NCBI RefSeq assembly: GCF_043290135.1
Contig: NC_134701.1
Location: 95,436,202-95,500,201, forward strand
DNA: 64,000 nt
Reading direction: 5' to 3'
Source of the DNA: Rhipicephalus microplus
Lineage: Eukaryota; Arthropoda; Arachnida; Ixodida; Ixodidae
In this document: in pieces, positions 57,886 through 64,000 of the stretch
Numbering within the stretch: the stretch's first letter is position 1
Layout of the letters: each line of letters opens with the position of its first letter
The notes under the pieces: model-generated
Databases searched by the model: none
The model's input: only the letters and a program-made list of their open reading frames with translations
Told to the model about the DNA's origin: nothing
Position numbers and translations under genes: made by a program

Positions 57886-58130
57886 ACGTTTTAAAGGCGA
57901 AGCTCCTTAGGCTGTGGTCGTTCCCTTCCCTGTAGTAGTAGTAGCAGCAGAAGGAGGAGGAGGACGTAGCCACCTCTAGTTTATGAATCGCTCTATAGAT
58001 AGCGTTCTGTGTATATGTCCTTGGAATTATCACTAGATGGGGGCAGTGGTTTTCGCACAGTTGATGATTTCGTACATTTAACGGACGGACGGACACTTTG
58101 CCCACTCCGTAGATATGCTGTGTGTTTTTC
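57886..58130 (+). repeat. GCGAAGC-core element with GTA, GGA and ACGG simple repeats
   Basis: Starts CGTTTTAAAGGCGAAGCTCC (GCGAAGC at 57897-57903). It contains (GTA)n/(GCA)n and (GGA)n at 57933-57965, then ACGGACGGACGGAC at 58081-58094 and CACTCCGTAGATATGCTGTG. Same order as 44.4-45.0 kb, shorter arrays. Confidence 0.55.
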
Positions 58131-58862
58131 TTTTTTTTCTCTCTCATCGCTGGTATTTTTTTATTTCAGTCTCATTATTCATCATCGTGTGTGATTGAAA
58201 ACAGCCAATTTACCTTTCTTACGCACATCGCGTATGCAGTCCACTAGCTCGTACCAGCTTCACAGCAATGGTGCCTACAGCTTATTAACGCATCAACTTT
58301 ACACGTCTTACGAGTAGGGAAGTTTTAGATATCTGGCGAGACCTGACGACGTATTGCGAGACAAGCATTGACTCTAACGCGACTGGTGCAAAAATGATCC
58401 TATAAAAAGTCGGTCAAAAGTTGCACAGTACTCTAGTGAATGCGTGTGTGCAGTTGGCGTACCAAAATGGGCATGACCTCACCGTTACATGACATCAATG
58501 AAGCCTCAATTTATGGAAATATGTGTCGTCGTTATTATGGCACATAACTCCGTGACATTATGACGTCGTAGCACGCCATCATTCCTCGCTCAAAAATGAG
58601 CCGGCCAAGGAGGTTGCGCAAAACCGTGCGAGGTGCAGCCTCCCTGCAGTGTCTCACATCCAGGGTCGGGTCCTGTAATCTTTCGCAGTGGCGGAGGTCA
58701 AATATAATTCGATTGGCGTAGAACGAATCGAAGCAAAAATACTATGTATTTCGCCTTCGAATTGTCTTAGAAAAATGTATAACGGGTTGTAGCACTTTCG
58801 CCTTGAAGTCTCAGAAGAACGCACTATGGTATTTTAAATGGGTATAAACTTAAGCTTGTTGA

Positions 58863-59241
58863 CTTCGTAGCAGGGAACAGCGCAGACACACGGGGCAAGA
58901 GAGACTTACAAGACTTGCCACTGGCTGCATTTTTTTATTTTTCTCTCGCTCTCTCTCTCTCGCTAGCAACATGAGCATTTATTTCGTAGGTGCTCAAATG
59001 TACAGGCTCCTTTGGAAACTAAAATAACAAAAAGAAGGGGGAAAGCCCCCCCACCCTCATGAATTACTTGGGACGGATGCGTTGGGCCATCTCCGCCCCC
59101 CCCCCTTTATTTTGTTATTACCGTTTCCAGAAGGACGCGCATATTTGTGCACCTACTAAATAAATGCTCGTGGTGGTAGCCAGCACTAAGTCCCGTCAGT
59201 CTTTCTTGTCCCTTGTGTCTGCGCTATTCCCTGCTATGAAG
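58863..59241. mobile_element. Foldback element, arms of about 170 bp
   Basis: Left arm CTTCGTAGCAGGGAACAGCG onward; right arm ends CGCTATTCCCTGCTATGAAG, its near complement. Complementarity continues inwards through GCGCAGACACA, GGGCAAGA, GAGCATTTATTTCGTAGGTG and AATAACAAAAAGAAGGGGG (left), with a (TC)n insertion in the left arm (58943-58975). The loop (about 59046-59095) contains ACTTGGGACGGATGCG. No transposase. Confidence 0.8.
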
Positions 59242-59395
59242 CATAATGGTAACATTCCGCCACCCTTGATCAGTGGGCATACAGGGATTTGCTGGTGACC
59301 CGAATGTCGCACATTCTATCTCTGCCGAGGCGCCAAGGTCACATTTTGGTAGAGGCGAATTAGTTGAGAATCATGTGCTGTGCCTTGTCAATGCA

Positions 59396-59490
59396 TGTTA
59401 GAGAACATCAGCTGATCGATATTTCCGGAGCCCTCCACTACGGCGTCTCTCATTATCATATGGTGGTTTTGGGACTTTAAACCCCAACAA
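59396..59490 (+). mobile_element. Ruka-like SINE fragment (3' part)
   Basis: ATGTTAGAGAACATCAGCTG to GGGACTTTAAACCCCAACAA. Strong match in CGGAGCCCTCCACTACGGCG and TCATATGGTGGTTTTGGGAC. Head missing, tail eroded. Confidence 0.85.
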
Positions 59491-60082
59491 TTAAAATGGT
59501 GCACTTTAGCACTCCTACGTCTATATCACGTCATTACCAATGACTGGGCTCGATGACGTTGTCTCGTTTGGCAGTGGAGAAGTAAGCTACCTCGACGAAG
59601 GCTCACGAATATTGTGTAACATAGCGGCCTCTGCTCGGTCTTTCGCGCCACGCACCATACGTCAGCCTGTGGGCTGTCGGCATTCTTTCGTCGCTGAGAT
59701 AAAGGGCAGCGTTGGCACCTAGCTAGAACTCGTCTTTATGGTATTTGCCTTCTTATCTTCGTCATAAAGGAAAAGAGTCCAATTCAAGGCGCAGCTTCAC
59801 TGTCTTTTTTGCGAGGTTCACGTTCACGCCCGAATTTTTAGGGTGGAGGAAACTCCAGTGCAATATAAACGTTCACAACTCCATATTCCTTCAAAGCAGC
59901 CCCACTATTTATATAATAGTGGCCCAGCATGAAACGACGCGCCTGCTAAAGTGTAAGTACGCGTTTCATTCTCTGAAACAGGCAGTGACGTAAACCCAAC
60001 ACTCGTAAATTTGTTTTTGCATGCTCATTTTTTTAACATCACAAAACATTTTCAGCCTCAGGCCCAACCATATAACTTACTG
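59491..60082. other. Noncoding
   Basis: No gene or repeat recognised. Confidence 0.5.
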
Positions 60083-60328
60083 CCACCCCGCCGCGGTGGT
60101 CTAGTGGCTATGGTACTCGGCTGCTCACCCGCAAGTCGCGGGATTGAATCCCGGCTGTGGCGGCTGCATTTTCGATGGAGGCGCAAATGTTGTAGGCCCG
60201 TGTGCTCAGATTTGGGTGCACGTTAAAGAACCCCAGGTGGTCTAAATTTCCAGAGCCGCCACTACGGTGTCTCTCATAATCATATGGTGATTTTGGAACG
60301 CTAAACCCTACATATCAATCTTCAATCA
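60083..60328 (+). mobile_element. Full-length Ruka-like SINE
   Basis: A box TGGTCTAGTGG intact; B box changed (GGATTGAATCC). Body complete, tail ATATCAATCTTCAATCA. Probable 11-bp duplication ATAACTTACTG (60072-60082) and ATAGCTTACTG (60329-60339), one mismatch. Confidence 0.94.
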
Positions 60329-62635
60329 ATAGCTTACTGTAGTTTATTCTCCATAGTGCATGCGCTTATTGCTTTGGCTCAATAAGTTGCAAACGAGCAC
60401 AACGAACCCTTCACACGGTCGCGCACAATTCGTATATATACGTCGGCAAAAGAATCTGGAGCTCACGCACACTGAGTCATGAAATGTATGTTGCGATTGG
60501 GGCTCACTCGGACTCAGATTCAATATTTTTTTCCCGAGGCAGACTCGCTCAAACGCGCATTCACAAAATTTGCAATAGCCGGAATCACTCGCGCTCAAAC
60601 TGATCAAAACTTTACTCACCTGCACTCACCACTCAAACCAATATATCACGCAATCAGTACTCTTCTTGGCGCCTTTCTATACACTACCTTCTAGTACGAG
60701 TTATGAGAGAACGCAATAATGTCGTTTTTGCAAAAAAATAGGGGAAGGGGCAGGGGTCAAGATGCTTCCTTAGGCGATTCTCGCCTCTCATTAATAAATA
60801 TTGAAGTATTATATGAATGAAAACGCTTTAAAGTACAACGTTAATCCAGATGAGGATGATAGTAAGGGCGAATATGGGTAGATAGAACCCTAGCACTCCC
60901 CAAAACATTAAAGCTCATTCATACTGAATTAGTAATTCTATCTCGCGCTTTGGACTCGCTCGGATTCCGGCTCACCAAAACGTTCTTAAGCAGGATTAAC
61001 TGAGACTGCCACAGACGACAATTTTCTTCAACCGCACTCAGTCGCACTCAATATCACCGAAATATTCACTCTCATTCTCATGGTTCGATCCGACTTTCAG
61101 AGCCCGAGTTGGTTCGCCGGCATTTGCGCATACATAACTACGCAGCGCCTATTTCAGAGCCACCTGGGGTACATATGTGGATAAGCATACAAGTTTGTCA
61201 TGCACATGTTCGGATACCTGGGGATATTGTAGTCATCTTTAAGCTTTGTTTTGTGCATCATACATTAACAGCCGTTGATTTTATCTCCGTGCTTTATACC
61301 TTCTTTATTATTTGTGTATGAATATGTCAAATGCTTTGCACTAGAGTTTGTGTTGGCGTGTGGACATCGACTTGTGCGTGCAAGTATTTGTGTGCGCATG
61401 TGCCGGAGACAACATGCAGAGATTCGGCAGATGTACATAAAAATTCGGAAAAAGCCCATTCTCAGTGTAAACATGGCCATTTGCTTCAACATTACGAATG
61501 GAGAGACAAGCATAATGCAAATTATTTTTTAACATAGAATATATTTGTAAGCACAATCTCTCAATGGCTAAAGCACGAAAGATGTAAAATTTTAACGCAT
61601 AATTCCACATTCTTGGTGCACGCAAGCCAGGGATTATAACACAGACCATAGGAGACTTAAGACATGGTGGTCCCTTAGTGTTGACTTTCTTTTCTAGCGA
61701 CAAAACTATTATGCACACTGTATACATCTATGTTTACTTGGGATAAATAATTTGCAGGTGGAAATACTACATTCCCCAGAGAATCATCGTGACAAAAAAG
61801 TTTTTTTTTGCAGCTGTGTGGCTCAGCTGTTGATCAGTATTATTGAGGGAAATCGTCACAGTTCCTCTTCGAATTACACGCACACTTTTTTACGACCCTT
61901 TTACCCAACGCTGATTAGCAGGTCAGAAAATTGATTCAGGCTGGCCTCTCAGCTTTTTCATCATAATAAACCTCTGTTCCGTGGCTTTTCACAACGCATC
62001 TACTGTGAGTTATCTAAATGAGTATCACGAAAGTGATAAAATTGCTGGGAAAATGTTCGACTCTTAAAGAAATACTGGTTATCGTAGCCAGGCCTGTAGA
62101 GCCGTTTTCCTCCTTCTTTGTGTTTTTCTTGTATTTTCCCCCAGGAACTCTAGTTCAATGCATGGCCAGTTACCATGGTTTGCTAGTTCTCCTGGGGAAA
62201 CTTCCTTTGACGAATTGTTCGCAATTGTTTGCGCATGCTCACTGTAATCTTCCTCTTTACGTAATATAGTAAGTAGCTGTTCACGCAAGCCCTCATTGTC
62301 AGGCGTTCTCATTGTTGGTTGCAATCTCGGCGGCTGACCTTAGCCTGGGCGCCATGAAAGGGTTGAGAAGTCGGTGAAGGCTGCTCCGCCGATCTTGCGA
62401 ACATAACATATGTGAGTGGGTAGCGTGACACGTATCTATGAAACGTGCTGGAAAATGGCCAAAAATTCGGCTGACGCGACAGTCAATTTCGTCACGGGAC
62501 TAATATCTCTTCCTCTCGTTTCACAGCGTACGACTCGCCCGACGGGCTCAGTGACAAATCAGGCAGCCATACCCAACCCCGCGCCTTTTCCTACTAACTA
62601 ATTAGTACTTCGTAATTAGGAATAGTAATTAATAA
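60329..62635. other. Noncoding
   Basis: Short unsupported frames only. The 128-codon minus frame at 61341-61727 and the 85-codon plus frame at 61275-61532 overlap and resemble nothing known. Confidence 0.5.
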
Positions 62636-62673
62636 TTAGGAGATGTGCATGCCATTACATGCACATCTCCTAA
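62636..62673. repeat. Perfect 16-bp hairpin
   Basis: Arms TTAGGAGATGTGCATG and CATGCACATCTCCTAA with a 6-nt loop CCATTA; uninterrupted pairing. Surrounded by ATTAG-rich repeats (62600-62640). No coding context. Confidence 0.95.
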
Positions 62674-62789
62674 AGCTGAGCGAATCCACGCATCATGCGG
62701 TTTGAAGCTCCTGTAAATATTTATGCATGTGATGGGACATTCAAATTCTTTTTTCCATCACTGGACACAATGGTGCAGTTTTTCATGGT

Positions 62790-63003
62790 TCTTCACCGCT
62801 GACCCGAAGGTCAGCAGTCAAGGACCATAAAACGTGCATTTTTTTACCTGCATTTTTGATGCAGGTGAAATGCTAGACGCCCGTGTTCATATACTTAGGT
62901 AAGAGTTGAAGATCAACAGATGGTCTAAATGTCCGAAACCCTCCACTATACGCCTCCTCCCGAAATTGTATCATGGTTTCGGTGTGTCAAACGCTAACAA
63001 TTA
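62790..63003 (+). mobile_element. Ruka-like SINE, strongly degraded
   Basis: Recognisable pieces in order: GCTGACCCGAAGGTC, TGATGCAGGTGAAATGCTAG (body), CCCGTGTTCA, GAGTTGAAGATCAACAGATG, CCGAAACCCTCCACTA, TCATGGTTTCGGTGTGTCAA. Old copy with indels; A box and tail lost. Confidence 0.65.
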
Positions 63004-64000
63004 ATGCTTTAATTGGTTCCTCATTTTCTTAATGTGCTGCGTATGGTGAATCAAAAAGTGCCGCGGTGAAGACAAAGTTCAAGACAGAGTTTAAAACACG
63101 TGGTGCATTTTCCTGCTTGGGAAACTGCGTAACGCTTCCGTTTCCGAATGAGGTACTGCAGGGGTTTCAGACACGAGGCCCGTGAGCCTCGCGCTTGCGG
63201 CCTGCGTGGACCGCGCATCCCACATTTTCTTTTATTTTCTTATTATTGTGTATGTGACTTGCATGGGCACGACTGCTCTGAAGTGTTCCTTTTGTCAGGC
63301 ACCCCATGTGGTCCGCCGCCGTTGAAACTTACCTGTGAAACGAAAACAGCGTTTCAGAATCGGCGTTCAGATTTTACGTATTTTCGAGGTCAGCATACAT
63401 GTTGTTGGACGTAATTCTGGCCTCGAATCTTCATCAGACATGGTCCCTATATGAGACATGGGAAAGGGTTTTTTGTTTTTTATTTTTCGGTGATAACGTT
63501 TGCTGACAACGTGGATGAACCCCCCTTCACCCGCTTTCACCTTCTTCTCTGACCTGGCCCGTGAGGGACAATATTCTTTGAATGCTGCCAAAGACGAGTT
63601 TGAGACTGTCTTTGTCAGCCTTTTCTGTCTGTCTGTTTTTTTTATTGTGCTTTAACAATATTTTCAAATATGAACGAGTTTTAGACCCCTGATATACTGG
63701 ATTATATGTGAGCACAGGAGCAGAGTGGCTTGTCGTTTACTAGGACAGCCAGATCGCAACCGCAAACGGAGTGCTGGACTGATCACTCTACCCTGCCTAA
63801 CTGCTAGAGGAGCAAAACACTAAGATTTAAACTAATTTTCCGAATAACATGCTACAACTATGGCTAATTCATGAGACCGTGTGCCAGAAGGTAAATGGCC
63901 GCGGTGTAGCGGGCGCTATGCGGGGTAACCAGTGAGACCTAAGGCTAGTCGAGGGAGCGTTGATCTTCTTACCAATTTTTTTGTGAACGTACAAACTTCA
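63004..64000. other. Noncoding
   Basis: No gene, RNA or repeat recognised in this last kilobase. Confidence 0.5.

Noticed and set aside
48573..60328. tRNA genes suggested by good A and B boxes
   Set aside because: The boxes belong to SINE heads: body, tail and target duplications are present and no cloverleaf with a normal anticodon arm was seen.

Overview
This window is eukaryotic nuclear DNA, very probably from a hard (ixodid, likely metastriate) tick. The main evidence is about a dozen copies of a tRNA-derived SINE with the ixodid Ruka architecture: a Pol III A box and B box, a conserved body, and a TATCAATCAATCAA tail. Other support is the density of I-, CR1- and Tx1/L1-like LINEs, spliced host exons separated by about 11 kb, and long GATA arrays. 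There are no bacterial-style operons, rRNA genes or CRISPR arrays. Genus and families are inferred from memory of sequence features; no database was searched.

Host coding content is small. On the minus strand, an exon of an M13 (neprilysin-like) metallopeptidase lies at 605-1927. A plausible upstream first exon lies at 13466-14273, and the splice phases match. The catalytic exons would lie to the left of the window. The rest is repeats and noncoding sequence, with two weak exon candidates near 52.5-53.5 kb.

Layout: 0.6-2 kb, M13 exon. 3.9-7.4 kb, a SINE, two GATA arrays and a ~148-bp satellite array. 8-11.1 kb, a decayed CR1-like LINE. 11.3-12.8 kb, a piggyBac-like element inserted exactly at a TTAA inside a SINE. 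13.4-14.3 kb, the candidate first exon. 14.9-18.7 kb, a second satellite/GATA block in inverted orientation, carrying a small terminal-inverted-repeat (TIR) transposon. 22.9-27.6 kb, a decayed RNase H-bearing LINE. 27.6-43.8 kb, a nest of elements five levels deep. 44.4-45 kb, a GGAC-rich minisatellite element. 45.8-51.6 kb, a nearly full-length Tx1/L1-like LINE cut by two SINEs. 51.6-64 kb, mostly unique noncoding DNA with SINEs and hairpin elements.

Two things stand out. First, the 27.6-43.8 kb nest can be unpacked with target-site duplications and reading-frame continuity: satellite element > GC-rich TIR element > I-like LINE > antisense RNase H LINE > young intact I-like LINE. A CR1-like LINE, a hairpin element, a 1.6-kb TIR element and a SINE are also inserted in the outer I-like LINE. 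Second, a recurrent composite repeat has a GCGAAGC mini-hairpin core, a GATA array at a fixed position, ~148-bp satellite units and a conserved terminal module. It looks like a Helitron-associated (HINE/DINE-like) non-autonomous element that generates microsatellites. The transposon class is inference; the shared architecture is visible in the sequence.
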